From Gammaproteobacteria bacterium (GTDB lineage Bacteria > Pseudomonadota > Gammaproteobacteria > JAKDMP01): a DNA stretch of 64,000 bases. This document shows positions 42,307 through 52,273 of this stretch, one piece after another. The notes below the pieces were generated by a model that saw only the letters and a program-made list of their open reading frames with translations, made no database searches and was not told where the DNA came from. Numbering within the stretch: the first letter of the stretch is position 1; every line of letters starts with the position of its first letter. The position numbers and the translations under genes are program-made. The stretch is from assembly GCA_027018875.1 (NCBI GenBank), contig JALUYA010000014.1:22543-86542 (forward strand). Direction: 5' to 3'.

Positions 42307-43668
42307 TCAGCACTCGATCACGTTGACGGCAAGTCCGCCGAGTGAGGTTTCCTTGTAGATCGAGCGCATATTGCGCCCCGTCTCGCGCATGGTGGCAATC
42401 ACCTCGTCGAGCGACACCCGGTGTCCGCCATCGCCATGCATCGCCAAGCGCTGGGCATTGATCGCCTTGACCGCCGCCATGGCATTGCGCTCGATGCAGG
42501 GAATCTGCACCAGCCCCCGGACCGGATCACAGGTCAGGCCCAGGTTGTGTTCCATGCCGATCTCGGCGGCATTTTCGACCTGCTCATTGCTAGCCCCCAG
42601 GGCGGCGGCCAATCCTGCCGCCGCCATCGAGCAGGCAACGCCGACCTCCCCCTGGCAACCCATCTCGGCCCCGGAAATCGAGGCGTTTTTTTTATACAGT
42701 GCGCCGATCACTCCCGCGACCAGAAGGAATTCGATCACCCCTTCCTCGCCCGCTCCCTCGACGAACCGCCGGTAGTAATGCAGCACCGCGGGGACAATGC
42801 CGGCCGCGCCATTGGTCGGCGCGGTGACCACTCGCCCTCCGGCGGCGTTCTCTTCGTTCACCGCCAGCGCATAAAGATTGACCCAGTCCATCACATCGAG
42901 CGGGTTCTCCCGATGCGCGGCCATAAGTTGGGCATGCAAGCGGGGGGCGCGGCGAATCACCCGGAGCCCTCCCGGCAACTCTCCCGTGGCGGAAATTCCG
43001 CGCCGGACACCCTGCCGCATCACCCCCCAGATACGCAGCAGTCCGCTTCGCGTCTCTTCCCAGGGGCGGAAGGCCGACTCGTTGGCGCGCGCCAACTCAC
43101 CCAGGCGCAACCCCGCCTCACGGCAGCGATCGAGAAGCTCCCGCGCGCTGGCGAATGGGTAGGGTACCGCCACCGCATCGGGCGCCTCCTCCGGCTCGTC
43201 GGCGCGCAGGATGAACCCCCCGCCGATGGAGTAGTAATCCACACTGAAAATCTCTTTTCCCTTGGCGTCGATAGCGCGATAGCGCATGCCGTTGGGATGG
43301 CGCGGCAACAGTTTTTTACGCTCGAAATGAATATCACGACGGCGATCGAAGTCGATCTTGTGCTCTCCGAGCAAGGCAATTCGCCCGTCGGCCGCAATAG
43401 CCTCAAGCTTCCCGGCAATCGCGTCGGGATCCACCCGATCGGGCTCCTCGCCGGCGAGGCCGAGAATCACGGCCCGATCGGTGCCATGCCCTTCCCCGGT
43501 ATATGCCAGCGACCCATGCAGGACCACCTCGACCCGGCCGATGGATTTCAGTCCCAGGAGTTTCCTGATCTCAAGTAGAAACCGGCGGGCCGCCCGCATC
43601 GGCCCCACCGTGTGAGAACTGGAGGGACCAATCCCTATTTTGAACAGATCGAAAACGCTAATGACCAT
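42307..43668 (-). CDS. sdaA: L-serine ammonia-lyase (iron-sulfur, single chain)
   Basis: Deaminates L-serine to pyruvate and ammonia with an oxygen-sensitive [4Fe-4S] cluster. The 453-residue protein is the fused single-chain form (E. coli SdaA 454), starting [20 protein letters not shown], where the SSSHT segment binds substrate. The alpha domain has [20 protein letters not shown] and [19 protein letters not shown], and [18 protein letters not shown]; the cysteines in these are the cluster ligands. It lies between putA and queA. Confidence 0.96.
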   Translation of the reverse strand: MVISVFDLFKIGIGPSSSHTVGPMRAARRFLLEIRKLLGLKSIGRVEVVLHGSLAYTGEGHGTDRAVILGLAGEEPDRVDPDAIAGKLEAIAADGRIALLGEHKIDFDRRRDIHFERKKLLPRHPNGMRYRAIDAKGKEIFSVDYYSIGGGFILRADEPEEAPDAVAVPYPFASARELLDRCREAGLRLGELARANESAFRPWEETRSGLLRIWGVMRQGVRRGISATGELPGGLRVIRRAPRLHAQLMAAHRENPLDVMDWVNLYALAVNEENAAGGRVVTAPTNGAAGIVPAVLHYYRRFVEGAGEEGVIEFLLVAGVIGALYKKNASISGAEMGCQGEVGVACSMAAAGLAAALGASNEQVENAAEIGMEHNLGLTCDPVRGLVQIPCIERNAMAAVKAINAQRLAMHGDGGHRVSLDEVIATMRETGRNMRSIYKETSLGGLAVNVIEC

Positions 43669-43770
43669 GGAGTCACCTCAACTTGAACCGTTGGTCATTA
43701 AAACCCCAAGAGAACCGTTCAGGCGGTGGACGGGATAATCCACCTCCTCGCAGCTCCCAAAGCCACCGGC

Positions 43771-46700
43771 TCAATCCTCTATAACCAGCAAACTGGCATT
43801 GCCGCCCACGGCGGCGGTGTTGATGGTCAGCACCTTCTCGGTCGCGAAAGCGCCAAGGTAATGTGGGCCGCCCGCTTTCGGTCCCGTGCCCGAAAGGCCC
43901 CGGCCCCCAAAAGGCTGCACTCCCACCGCCGCGCCGATCATGTTGCGATTGACGTAACAGTTACCAGCTCCGATGCCCCGGGCGAGCCGTTCGGCCTGCC
44001 TGTCGATTCGACTGTGTACCCCGCAGGTCAATCCATAGCCGGTGGCATTGATCGCGTCCACCAGGCGATCGAGATCGCGGGAACGATACCGCAGCACGTG
44101 CAGAATCGGCCCGAACACCTCGCGCCCGAGAACGGTAATATCCTCGATCTCAACCGCCAGCGGGGCCACGAAATTACCCGCGGCACAGGACTCCGGCAAC
44201 TTCGCCCGGGCGATCACCCGCCCCTTGCGGGAGATCGCCTCGGCATGAGCCTCCAGTGTCCGTTTTGCCTCATGATCGATGACCGGGCCTACATCGGTCG
44301 CCAGCAAGCCCGGATCGCCCACGGTAAGGGTTTGCATATACCCGGCAAGAATCTCTATGACTCGCGGGGCGATCTCCTCCTGCAGGCACAAAATCCGCAA
44401 CGCCGAACACCGTTGTCCCGCGCTTTGGAAGGCCGAAGAGACGGCATCGAGTACGACTTGCTCGGGCAGCGCCGAGCTGTCGACAATCATCGTGTTCTGC
44501 CCCCCGGTTTCGGCGATCAGGGTCGCCAAGGCACCCGTGCGCGCCGCCAGGGTGCGATTGATGGCTTGGGCGGTTTCGGTGGACCCCGTGAACGCGACCC
44601 CCGCGATACGTGGATCCCCCACCGCCGCCTGCCCGATCAGGGGCCCGTCACCGGGCAGCAGATGCAGCACCTCGCCCGGCACCCCGGCCTCCAGCAACAG
44701 TTCCACCACCCGATACCCGGTCAACGAGGTCTGTTCGGCCGGTTTGGCGATGACGGCATTTCCCGCGGCCAACGCGGCGCTCACCTGGGCGAGAAAAATC
44801 GCCACCGGAAAATTCCAGGGGCTAATGCAGACGAACACCCCACGTCCTTCGAGCCATAGCCGGTTCGACTCCCCGGTGGGTCCGGGCAACACCAGCGGAC
44901 CTTGGAACTGGCGCCGACACTGCTGCGCGTTATAGCGCACATGATCGACGCCCTCGCGAACCTCGGCAATGCCGTCGGGAATGGATTTCCCCGCTTCCCG
45001 CACACAGAGTGCCATCAGCTCGGGCAGGTGCGATTCGATCAGATTCGCCGCCCGATCGAGAATTCCGGCCCGTTTCTCCGCCGGGGTCGCATTCCAGCCC
45101 GGCTGTGCGGCCACGGCGCAGTCGATGGCCGCGGTAACCAGCGCGGCATCGGCATCCTCCACCTCCCCGATCCGGCGCCGATTGTCGGCGGGGTCCACTA
45201 CCGTCCGCCTCCTGCCCGCACATGGTTTACCGGCCACCAGGGGAGCGGCGCGCCAGGGCTGTTGCAGGGTTCGGGCCATCTTCTCGCCAAGGTCGTTCAG
45301 GGCTACGGGATCGCTGCGATTGATACCAATGGAGTTCACTCGTTCGGGCCGGTACAGATCGACCGGCAAGGGGATTTTCGGGTGGAACTTCGGTTCATTG
45401 GCCAGCGCCCGGGCCACCGGGTCGGCGATAATCTCCTCGACCGGTACCCGGGGGTCGCTGATACGATGCACAAACGAGGTATTAGCACCATTTTCAAGTA
45501 ACCGCCGCACCAAGTAGGGCAGTAGTTCCCGGTAAGCCCCGATCGGCGCATAGACACGGCAGGAGCGCGAGGATGCCTTGCCGAGCACCGCCCGATACAG
45601 CGACTCGCCCATCCCATGCAGGCGTTGAAACTCAAAATCCTGCCGCTTCCCCGCCAGTTCCTCGATTGCCGCGATGGTATAGGCGTTATGGGTCGCAAAC
45701 TGGGGATACAGGCGCGTCCCCGCGCCCAGCAGGCGCCGCGCCGAAGCCAGATAGGAGACATCGGTGTTCACCTTGCGGGTATAGACCGGGTACCCGGCAA
45801 GACCCTCCACCTGGGCGCGCTTAATCTCGCTGTCCCAGTAAGCCCCCTTGACCAGGCGCACCGGTATTCGCCGCCCCACATCGGCGCCGAGCGCCGCCAA
45901 CCAATCGACCATCCCGGGTGCCCGCTTCTGATAAGTCTGCACCACCAATCCAAAGCCTTCATAGCCATCCAACACCGAGTCCCGATAAACCGCCGCAAAA
46001 ATATCCAGCAGCAAATCCAGTCGTTCCACCTCCTCGGCATCTACGGTAAGGCCGATGCCGGACTCCTTGGCTGCCAGAACCAACTCTCGTAGGCGCGGCA
46101 CCAGGGCGGCCAGGGCGTCATCGCGGCGCGCAAATTCATACCGCGGATAAAGCGCCGAAAGCTTTACCGAAATCCCGTGGGCGGAGAAAATATCGCCCGC
46201 ATCCTGACCGCCGGCCCCGATAGCCAGGATCGCCTCACGATAGGCATCCAGATAACGTTTTGCGTCCACCTCGGTCAATGCGGCTTCGCCGAGCATGTCG
46301 AAGCTGTAGCGATAGGCGCGGTTATCCCGCTCGCCGGCACGTGCGAGCCCTTCCTTAATATTGCGGCCCATCACAAACTGCCGCCCCAGGATACGCATGG
46401 CCTGGCGCAAGGCGCCGCGCACGATGGGCTCGCCGCTTCGTTGCGTCATTCGCGCCAGAAACCCGGCGGGATTCCCTTCGATATCCTCGCCAAGACGCAC
46501 CAGGCGGCCGGTCAGCATCAAGCCCCAGGTCGAGGCGTTCACGAACAACGACCGACTTTCCCCAAGATGTTCGGACCAATCCCCACGCGCAAGCTTGTCG
46601 TGAATGAGTTTGTCAGCGGTAGCGGCATCGGGAATTCGAATCAGCGCCTCTGCTAGGCACATCAGCACCACGCCCTCCTGCGAGGACAGATCATACTGGT

Positions 46701-46962
46701 GCAGAAACGCCTCTACCCCGCTTTGTTCCTCACGCCCGGCGCGTACCGCCTCGACCAGTTCCCGCGCCCGCTGCTGCACCCGCGCGGCCACATCGGGATC
46801 GAACCGGGCCTCGCGCGCGAGCCGTTCGAGCGCCTCGGTCTCATCGGCCAAGAACAGCCGGTTGATCTCCTCGCGCAGTCCGCAAGGAAGCGGTGCCGCG
46901 CCCGGAAACAGGAACCGGGGCCAGTGTTTGCCATCCTGCTGAGTCTCTTTCTCCATCTGCAT
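43771..46962 (-). CDS. putA: Bifunctional proline dehydrogenase/P5C dehydrogenase (short PutA)
   Basis: Oxidises proline to glutamate: an FAD-dependent proline dehydrogenase passes electrons to quinone, and the aldehyde-dehydrogenase half uses NAD+. The 1063-residue protein has an arm/PRODH barrel (about 80-480, with LTVDAEEVERLDLLLDIF and RLVKGAYWDSEIKRAQ), then the P5CDH half with FTGSTETAQAI, catalytic-region Glu818 in AETGGQN and nucleophile Cys852 in SAGQRCSALR. The N-terminal ribbon-helix-helix DNA-binding domain of enteric PutA is missing, so it should not regulate its own transcription. ATG codons at 46962 and 46956 are both possible starts. Confidence 0.95.
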   Translation of the reverse strand: MQMEKETQQDGKHWPRFLFPGAAPLPCGLREEINRLFLADETEALERLAREARFDPDVAARVQQRARELVEAVRAGREEQSGVEAFLHQYDLSSQEGVVLMCLAEALIRIPDAATADKLIHDKLARGDWSEHLGESRSLFVNASTWGLMLTGRLVRLGEDIEGNPAGFLARMTQRSGEPIVRGALRQAMRILGRQFVMGRNIKEGLARAGERDNRAYRYSFDMLGEAALTEVDAKRYLDAYREAILAIGAGGQDAGDIFSAHGISVKLSALYPRYEFARRDDALAALVPRLRELVLAAKESGIGLTVDAEEVERLDLLLDIFAAVYRDSVLDGYEGFGLVVQTYQKRAPGMVDWLAALGADVGRRIPVRLVKGAYWDSEIKRAQVEGLAGYPVYTRKVNTDVSYLASARRLLGAGTRLYPQFATHNAYTIAAIEELAGKRQDFEFQRLHGMGESLYRAVLGKASSRSCRVYAPIGAYRELLPYLVRRLLENGANTSFVHRISDPRVPVEEIIADPVARALANEPKFHPKIPLPVDLYRPERVNSIGINRSDPVALNDLGEKMARTLQQPWRAAPLVAGKPCAGRRRTVVDPADNRRRIGEVEDADAALVTAAIDCAVAAQPGWNATPAEKRAGILDRAANLIESHLPELMALCVREAGKSIPDGIAEVREGVDHVRYNAQQCRRQFQGPLVLPGPTGESNRLWLEGRGVFVCISPWNFPVAIFLAQVSAALAAGNAVIAKPAEQTSLTGYRVVELLLEAGVPGEVLHLLPGDGPLIGQAAVGDPRIAGVAFTGSTETAQAINRTLAARTGALATLIAETGGQNTMIVDSSALPEQVVLDAVSSAFQSAGQRCSALRILCLQEEIAPRVIEILAGYMQTLTVGDPGLLATDVGPVIDHEAKRTLEAHAEAISRKGRVIARAKLPESCAAGNFVAPLAVEIEDITVLGREVFGPILHVLRYRSRDLDRLVDAINATGYGLTCGVHSRIDRQAERLARGIGAGNCYVNRNMIGAAVGVQPFGGRGLSGTGPKAGGPHYLGAFATEKVLTINTAAVGGNASLLVIED

Positions 46963-47000
46963 ACACGAATGAATAATGCATTCTTATTCTACGCGAGCGC

Positions 47001-47029
47001 CGGACATAAGGCACCGCTATGCGTATAAT
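47001..47029 (+). promoter_or_regulatory. Candidate lutA promoter close to the start codon
   Basis: A perfect TATAAT (47024-47029) with a partial -35, CGGACA, 17 bases upstream (47001-47006). The predicted transcription start falls on or within a base or two of the lutA ATG at 47036, which would make the message leaderless. The gap to the divergent putA start is only 73 bases. Confidence 0.5.
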
Positions 47030-47035
47030 CCCAGC

Positions 47036-47761
47036 ATGCGCATTTGCCTTGTACCCGGTTGTCTGGCCGAAACCTTCTACCCTCAGGCGATCCGCGACAG
47101 CCGGATACTGCTCGAGGCGAGCGGTGCCGAGGTATTTGTGCCCCCGCAGGTCACCTGCTGCGGCCAACCGGCCTGGAGCAACGGGCACCCGGCGGTGGGA
47201 CGGGAGTTGGCTACAGCCCTGCTGGATGCAAGCGCCGCGGGTGACTATATCGTCCTGCCCTCGGGAAGCTGTGCCGCCATGCTCCGCGTATTCACCCCGC
47301 CCCTGCTGGAGACCGACTCGCCACGACGCCAGATCAGCGCCAAGGTACATGAACTGATCGAGTTTCTCGACACCATCGTCCATTATCGCCCGCCGACGAA
47401 TTCCCTTGCCGGGCGGCGCATCGTGGTTCATCACGGCTGCCATGCCCGCCGCGAACTGGCCGCGGTCGGCACCGTCGAGCACCTGCTCGAGGCGGCCGGT
47501 GCGACGGTGCTCGACTGGAAACTCGCCGCGGAGTGCTGCGGCTTCGGCGGCAGCTTCGCCGTCAACCTGCCGGAAGTATCGGTCGCCATGGCCGATCGAA
47601 AACTCGACGCACTGCCCCAATGCGACTGCGTGGTCACCCCGGACCCCGGGTGCCTGATGCAGCTTGCCGGGCGCGCCGAGCGTCGCGGGCTCGGCCTGAC
47701 GATCCGCCATGCCGCCTCCCTGCTGCGCGAGGCCGAACAGATGCGTCAAAATGAACATTGA
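47036..47761 (+). CDS. lutA: L-lactate utilisation protein LutA (LldE), CCG-domain subunit
   Basis: Subunit of the LutABC (LldEFG) iron-sulfur complex that oxidises L-lactate to pyruvate. The start MRICLVPGCLAETFYPQAIR at 47036 gives 241 residues. Two cysteine-rich CCG domains are visible: QVTCCGQPAWSNGHP near residue 38 and HHGCHARRELA with ECCGFGGSFAVNLPEVSVAM further on, typical of this family. The end overlaps lutB by 11 bases. Confidence 0.93.
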   Translation: MRICLVPGCLAETFYPQAIRDSRILLEASGAEVFVPPQVTCCGQPAWSNGHPAVGRELATALLDASAAGDYIVLPSGSCAAMLRVFTPPLLETDSPRRQISAKVHELIEFLDTIVHYRPPTNSLAGRRIVVHHGCHARRELAAVGTVEHLLEAAGATVLDWKLAAECCGFGGSFAVNLPEVSVAMADRKLDALPQCDCVVTPDPGCLMQLAGRAERRGLGLTIRHAASLLREAEQMRQNEH

Positions 47762-49106
47762 GCCCATCGACTACCGCACCGCCGCGGCCCGCCTGCTCGC
47801 CGAACGTCCCGATATTCGCGAGGCGATCACCCGTGCAACCCTGGCCAAGGAAGATCGGCGCCGGGAAGGATACGCGGATATCGATAGCGAAGCCTGGCGC
47901 GACTGGGCATCCCGGTTGCGCCGCCACGTGCTGGCCAACCTCGATTATTACCTGGAGCAAGCCGGCCGGGCCCTGGAAGCGAATGGAATCCGGGTGCATT
48001 GGGCGGAAGACGCCCAGGCAACCTGCGCCACGGTGCTGTCCCTGTGCCACGAGCGCGGGGTTCGCCGCGTGGTCAAGGGCAAGAGCATGCTGAGCGAGGA
48101 GATCGAACTCAATCCGGCGCTCGAGGCCGCGGGCATCGAAGTGACGGAAACCGACCTCGGCGAGTACCTGATCCAGCTTGCCGGCGAGCGCCCCAGCCAT
48201 ATAATCGGTCCCGCCTACCACAAGCCGCTCAGTGAAAGCCAGGCACTTTTCGCCGAACGTCTCGGCACCCCGGCCGGGGCGGAACCGAGCGCTCTCGCCG
48301 CGGCGGCCCGCAAGCATCTGCGCCAACGCTTTCTCGCCGCCGACATGATGATCACCGGCGCCAATGCCATCGCCGCCGACACGGGAACCATCGCCCTGGT
48401 GGAAAACGAGGGCAACATCCGCATCGGCACCACCACGGCCCGGATTCACGTCGCCTGCGTCGGTATTGAAAAGCTGGTGCCCCGCCTCACCGATCTCGGC
48501 ACCCTGCTGCCACTGCTGTCACGGGCCGCGACCGGCCAGCGCCTCGGCAACTATGTCAGCCTGATTTCCGGGCCGCGTGGAGCCGAACCCGAAGGCCCCG
48601 ACGAAGTTCATGTCATCTTCGTGGACAACGGCCGCAGCCGTCTGCTGGCCGACCCGCCGGCTGCCTCAACCCTCGCCTGCATCCGCTGCGGCGCCTGCCT
48701 CAACGCCTGCCCGGTGTTCCGCCAGACCGGCGGCCATCCCTACCAGTGGGCCTACTCGGGGCCGATCGGCGCAGTGCTTGCCCCCGGCCTGCTGGGACTG
48801 GAACGGGGCTGGACCCTGGCGCAAGCCTCGACGCTTTGCGGTGCCTGCGACGCGGCCTGCCCGGTACGCATCCCGCTGTCGGGGCTGCTGCGCCTCTGGC
48901 GCGAACGGGCGGCACAGGCAGGCCTCGAAGCCCCGGGCGAGGCCCCCGCAATCCGGGCCTATGCCCGCCTCGCCCGCCGCCCGCACCGATTCCACATGGC
49001 CACCCGGCTTCTGGGTCGGTTCGCACCATGGTTCGGCCCCCTGGTGCCGCCGCTTTCCCGCTGGTTACGCGGCAGAACCCTACCCCTTCGGAACCGCAAC
49101 CGATGA
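47751..49106 (+). CDS. lutB: L-lactate utilisation iron-sulfur protein LutB (LldF)
   Basis: Second LutABC subunit. The start MNIEPIDYRTAAARLLAERP at 47751 gives 451 residues. An LUD domain (about residues 65-290, with KSMLSEEIELN and GANAIAADTGTIALVENEGN) is followed by two [4Fe-4S] ferredoxin motifs, CIRCGACLNACPVFR near residue 310 and CGACDAACPVRIPL near 363. The C-terminal part is basic and Arg-rich. Overlaps lutA by 11 and lutC by 4 bases. Confidence 0.95.
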   Translation: MNIEPIDYRTAAARLLAERPDIREAITRATLAKEDRRREGYADIDSEAWRDWASRLRRHVLANLDYYLEQAGRALEANGIRVHWAEDAQATCATVLSLCHERGVRRVVKGKSMLSEEIELNPALEAAGIEVTETDLGEYLIQLAGERPSHIIGPAYHKPLSESQALFAERLGTPAGAEPSALAAAARKHLRQRFLAADMMITGANAIAADTGTIALVENEGNIRIGTTTARIHVACVGIEKLVPRLTDLGTLLPLLSRAATGQRLGNYVSLISGPRGAEPEGPDEVHVIFVDNGRSRLLADPPAASTLACIRCGACLNACPVFRQTGGHPYQWAYSGPIGAVLAPGLLGLERGWTLAQASTLCGACDAACPVRIPLSGLLRLWRERAAQAGLEAPGEAPAIRAYARLARRPHRFHMATRLLGRFAPWFGPLVPPLSRWLRGRTLPLRNRNR

Positions 49107-49681
49107 CCGGCGATCTACGCGAACGCATCCGACGCGCCGCGGTCGAGCTGGAGGATCCCGGCCTGCCGCCCCCCGCCCCACGCCCGGTCTATACCGACCC
49201 GCTCACCCGGCTCGGCGAGCGGCTGGTGACCAACGGCGGCGAATGGCACCGCCCGCCCGACCAGGCCGCGGCCCGGGCCTGGCTCGACGAATTCGCCGCC
49301 GGGTTCGCGTCCATGACGGTAAGCAAAAATGTACCTGCATCTCTCCGGCCCGCCCTCGCCACGGCCCCGCCGGAGCAAGCCGAGCTCGGGATCGGTCTGG
49401 CACGTCTCGCGGTAGCCGAATCCGGCACCCTGATTCTCGACAGCCGCGAGGGACGAAAAAGCCAACTACTTCCACCGACACACCTGATCTGGATCGAAGC
49501 GGCCAATATCGTCGCGGACCTGCCCGCCGCGCTCGAACGCCTGGCCCCGGATCTACCCGCCGCACTGGGATTCCATTCCGGCCCCTCGCGTTCGGCCGAC
49601 CTCGGCGGCATTACCGTTCTCGGTGTGCATGGCCCCGGGCGCGTCATCGTTGTCCTGATCGCCCCCCTTGAACCGCTGTAA
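49103..49681 (+). CDS. lutC: L-lactate utilisation protein LutC (LldG)
   Basis: Third LutABC subunit, an LUD-domain protein. The start MTGDLRERIRRAAVELEDPG at 49103 overlaps the lutB stop by four bases and gives 192 residues. The segment LAVAESGTLILDSREGRKSQ and the C-terminal HSGPSRSADLGGITVLGVHG-like run (ending in PGRVIVVLI) fit the family. No lactate permease or regulator gene is adjacent. Confidence 0.9.
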   Translation: MTGDLRERIRRAAVELEDPGLPPPAPRPVYTDPLTRLGERLVTNGGEWHRPPDQAAARAWLDEFAAGFASMTVSKNVPASLRPALATAPPEQAELGIGLARLAVAESGTLILDSREGRKSQLLPPTHLIWIEAANIVADLPAALERLAPDLPAALGFHSGPSRSADLGGITVLGVHGPGRVIVVLIAPLEPL

Positions 49682-50001
49682 CGTCCGGTGCGAAGCCCCG
49701 CGGCACTGGCCTGGTGTTATTCCCCATGCCGAGACCCAGCCGGGCAGGAGATAATCAACACGCCGGGTTACTCCTCGATTTCAGGCCTGCAGTGTCCCCC
49801 GACTCATTCGGGCGGCCCCCCGCTCAAAACCGGCTGCCGTCGGGCCTCGTGGCCAAATCCCAGGCATAACCAAGCGTGGCGAGTACGCTGGAGAAGGAAA
49901 CCAAAATATTGCTGCTCGGAAGCGATGACAGGCCTGCGCAACGCGAAAGGCTCAGATCCATGCAATTTTTGAAATATCCAGGCTACAATAGTCGCTCCCA
50001 T
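49682..50001. other. Intergenic region between lutC and tRNA-Gly
   Basis: This 320-base gap holds one copy of an unusual intergenic sequence (49876-49948, described separately) and a candidate -10 box TACAAT at 49984-49989 for tRNA-Gly, which lacks a clear -35. I see no protein-coding signal; the minus-strand open frame across it runs through the tRNA and is spurious. Confidence 0.6.
49876..49948 (+). repeat. Intergenic repeat, copy A
   Basis: Shares about 75 bases with the copy at 55996-56070. The first 40 bases align without gaps with 30 identities, including the blocks GTGGCG-GTACGC and ATATTGCTG; after a two-base indel the similarity resumes with GCCT-CGCA-CG-GAAA. It lies about 36 bases upstream of the TACAAT box of tRNA-Gly. 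I do not recognise a named family. Confidence 0.6.
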
Positions 50002-50075
50002 GCGGGTGTAGTTCAATGGTAGAACATCAGCTTCCCAAGCTGAGAACGTGGGTTCGATTCCCATCACCCGCTCCA
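50002..50075 (+). tRNA. tRNA-Gly(CCC)
   Basis: The 74-base cloverleaf includes an encoded CCA end. Acceptor GCGGGTG pairs with CACCCGC; D-arm GTTC-AATGGTA-GAAC; anticodon stem TCAGC/GCTGA enclosing TTCCCAA, so the anticodon is CCC, reading GGG; T-loop TTCGATT. A TACAAT box sits 12 bases upstream. Confidence 0.95.
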
Positions 50076-50110
50076 TGTGCCCGACCGACCGCCGCCCGGC
50101 GGGTTCGGCC

Positions 50111-52273
50111 ATGAATACTTCCCGCAAGCGGCCTGAAAAATCGAAGAAGGAAGGCGGCCCCCGCCGATCCCCCACCCGGCGCATCGCCAAATGGCTCGGA
50201 ATTACCCTCGGAGCGATTATCCTGCTGCTGGTCGCGGCCATCCTCATCCTGCCACACCTCGTCAACACCGGCCCGGTCAAGCGCGAAATCCAGCGCGTGG
50301 CAAGCCAGGCCACGGGACGGACGGTCACCATCTCCGGCCCCCTGCAACTCTCCCTTTTCCCTTGGATCGGCTTCGACGCCCGCAACCTCACCCTGGCCAA
50401 TGCCCCGGGTTTCGGACCCGGACCGCTGCTTTCCGCCGGAATGCTCAAGATTCACGTCCGACTCTGGCCGCTGCTGTTCCATCGCGTCCGAGTGCGCGGT
50501 GTAACGATTGATTCGGCGGTGATTCTGCTACAAAAAAATTCCGCCGGAAAAACCAACTGGGCGGGACTGGCCGGCAACCCTCCCTCCACCGCGGCGCCGG
50601 GCAAACCAGGGGTGGAGCCTTGGTCAATCACCAAGCTCAGCATTGGACGCCTGGCCATCGACCGGGCAAGGATCGAATACCGGAACGAGAAAACCGGGAT
50701 CAATTACATACTCAGAGGAGTAACACTCGATACCGGGAATATCGCTCCCGGGAAAAAATTCCCTCTTTCCCTAACCTTCAGCCTGACCCGCCCCAGGCCG
50801 CCTCTCCGGATCTCACTGCATCTGCAGACGAATGCCGTTTTCTACCCCTCGAAACCCGGATTCACCCTCGAGAATGGCCGCTTACAAGGGCGATTCGCCA
50901 GCGCCGTGCTCGGCGGCAAAACAACCCGGATGGGCGCGAGCTGGAAGCAGATTGAATATAACCGGGTCAGCGCCAGCGCCCGGGTTTCCGGGTTGGAGTT
51001 GGACTTAGATCGACTCAAGGCCAGGCTGGATGCGACCGCCCTCGCTCTGAACGGAAAGCCTGTTGCATCCGGTAAAATCTCGATCCAGCCCTTCTCTCCT
51101 CGTGCCTTTCTCGCCTCATTGGGGCGCACGATCCCGGGCAAACTTCGGGGCTTCAATCGCGCCGACCTGAAGGCGGACTTCAACATCCAGAAACCGGGGT
51201 ATTTCCGGATTCACAACTTGAAACTGGCTCTTGACCAGAGCATCATCACGGGGAGCCTGTCTCGTACCACAACACCACCGGGCTCCGTCCGTCCCATGTT
51301 CGGGTTCGATCTCAAGGTGGATCGGCTGAACCTGGACAATTATCTGCCGCAATCCGCCGGTCCCGCCAAACATCTCACCACGGGCCATGGAACGAACTTC
51401 CTCGATACCGCGCTACCCGGGCGCCTGCTCTCGGGGCTCAACCTCGGCGGAAAAATCACCGTCGGTAATCTCAGCGGCTTCGGACTGACCGTAAAAGACT
51501 TCTCCACGGACATCAGGGCTCACGAAAACCGCCTGAGGCTCCAGGGGATCAGGGCCCGGCTCTACGGCGGCACCTATTCGGGGCATGTGGTCATCACCCG
51601 GAAGGGAGAGGGAATTGATCTGGCAACGCGCCAGAAGCTGATCAACGTCCGGGCGGGGCCGCTCATTGCGGCCCTCAGCGGCGCCAACCGGCTAAGCGGA
51701 ACGACCAACGCCGCGGTCAGACTGGAAGGAGGAGGCAACAGCGTTGGGGAACTCATCCAGACACTCAAGGGCACGGTGATTTTTCGGATTACGCGGGGGG
51801 CTATCACGGGCTTCAACCTGGAGGATTCGATTCGCCGCGCCTACGCACTCGTCAAGCGTCGCCAGCAGCCGGCGCCGGCGCGCGCGGATAAAACCCGGTT
51901 CGTCGAAATCGATGCTAAGGGTGCTATTTTTCAAGGCATGCTCAAAACCGATCCGATCGCCGCGCGGCTACCGTTTCTCAGCGTCGGCGGTTCGGGAACC
52001 ATCGACCTGACCCGGGGACATCTCGATTATCGCCTGCTGGTCAAAACGCTGGCACCTCCGCCAGGTAGTGGAATCGATCTCCGCGGACTCGAGGGCATCA
52101 CCATTCCCGTGCATGTCAGTGGCTATTTTGCCGCTATCCGTTCGGTGCCCGACATGAAAAAGGCGCTGGAAATTCGTGCCCGAGCGATACTCAAACGAAA
52201 ACTCGGGGAGGAAAAGAAAAAGGCCCGCAAACAAATTGTAAACCGCCTAAAGGAACTTCTTGGCGGCGGCTAG
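50111..52273 (+). CDS. AsmA-family envelope protein
   Basis: Large inner-membrane-anchored periplasmic protein of the AsmA group, members of which are linked to lipid transport between the membranes. The start MNTSRKRPEKSKKEGGPRRS at 50111 gives 720 residues: a basic cytosolic head, one membrane segment (LGITLGAIILLLVAAILIL), then NTGPVKREIQRVASQATGRT and the N-terminal chorein-like beta region, and a C-terminal AsmA domain with LRLQGIRARLYGGTYSGHVV and GGSGTIDLTRGHLDYRLLV. An ATG at 50075 falls in the tRNA CCA end and is unlikely. Its end overlaps mutY by 14 bases. Confidence 0.9.
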   Translation: MNTSRKRPEKSKKEGGPRRSPTRRIAKWLGITLGAIILLLVAAILILPHLVNTGPVKREIQRVASQATGRTVTISGPLQLSLFPWIGFDARNLTLANAPGFGPGPLLSAGMLKIHVRLWPLLFHRVRVRGVTIDSAVILLQKNSAGKTNWAGLAGNPPSTAAPGKPGVEPWSITKLSIGRLAIDRARIEYRNEKTGINYILRGVTLDTGNIAPGKKFPLSLTFSLTRPRPPLRISLHLQTNAVFYPSKPGFTLENGRLQGRFASAVLGGKTTRMGASWKQIEYNRVSASARVSGLELDLDRLKARLDATALALNGKPVASGKISIQPFSPRAFLASLGRTIPGKLRGFNRADLKADFNIQKPGYFRIHNLKLALDQSIITGSLSRTTTPPGSVRPMFGFDLKVDRLNLDNYLPQSAGPAKHLTTGHGTNFLDTALPGRLLSGLNLGGKITVGNLSGFGLTVKDFSTDIRAHENRLRLQGIRARLYGGTYSGHVVITRKGEGIDLATRQKLINVRAGPLIAALSGANRLSGTTNAAVRLEGGGNSVGELIQTLKGTVIFRITRGAITGFNLEDSIRRAYALVKRRQQPAPARADKTRFVEIDAKGAIFQGMLKTDPIAARLPFLSVGGSGTIDLTRGHLDYRLLVKTLAPPPGSGIDLRGLEGITIPVHVSGYFAAIRSVPDMKKALEIRARAILKRKLGEEKKKARKQIVNRLKELLGGG

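Noticed and set aside
49804..50448. Minus-strand open frame with GIEPTFSAWEADVLPLNYTR
   Set aside because: It reads through the complement of tRNA-Gly; the protein-like look comes from the tRNA sequence.
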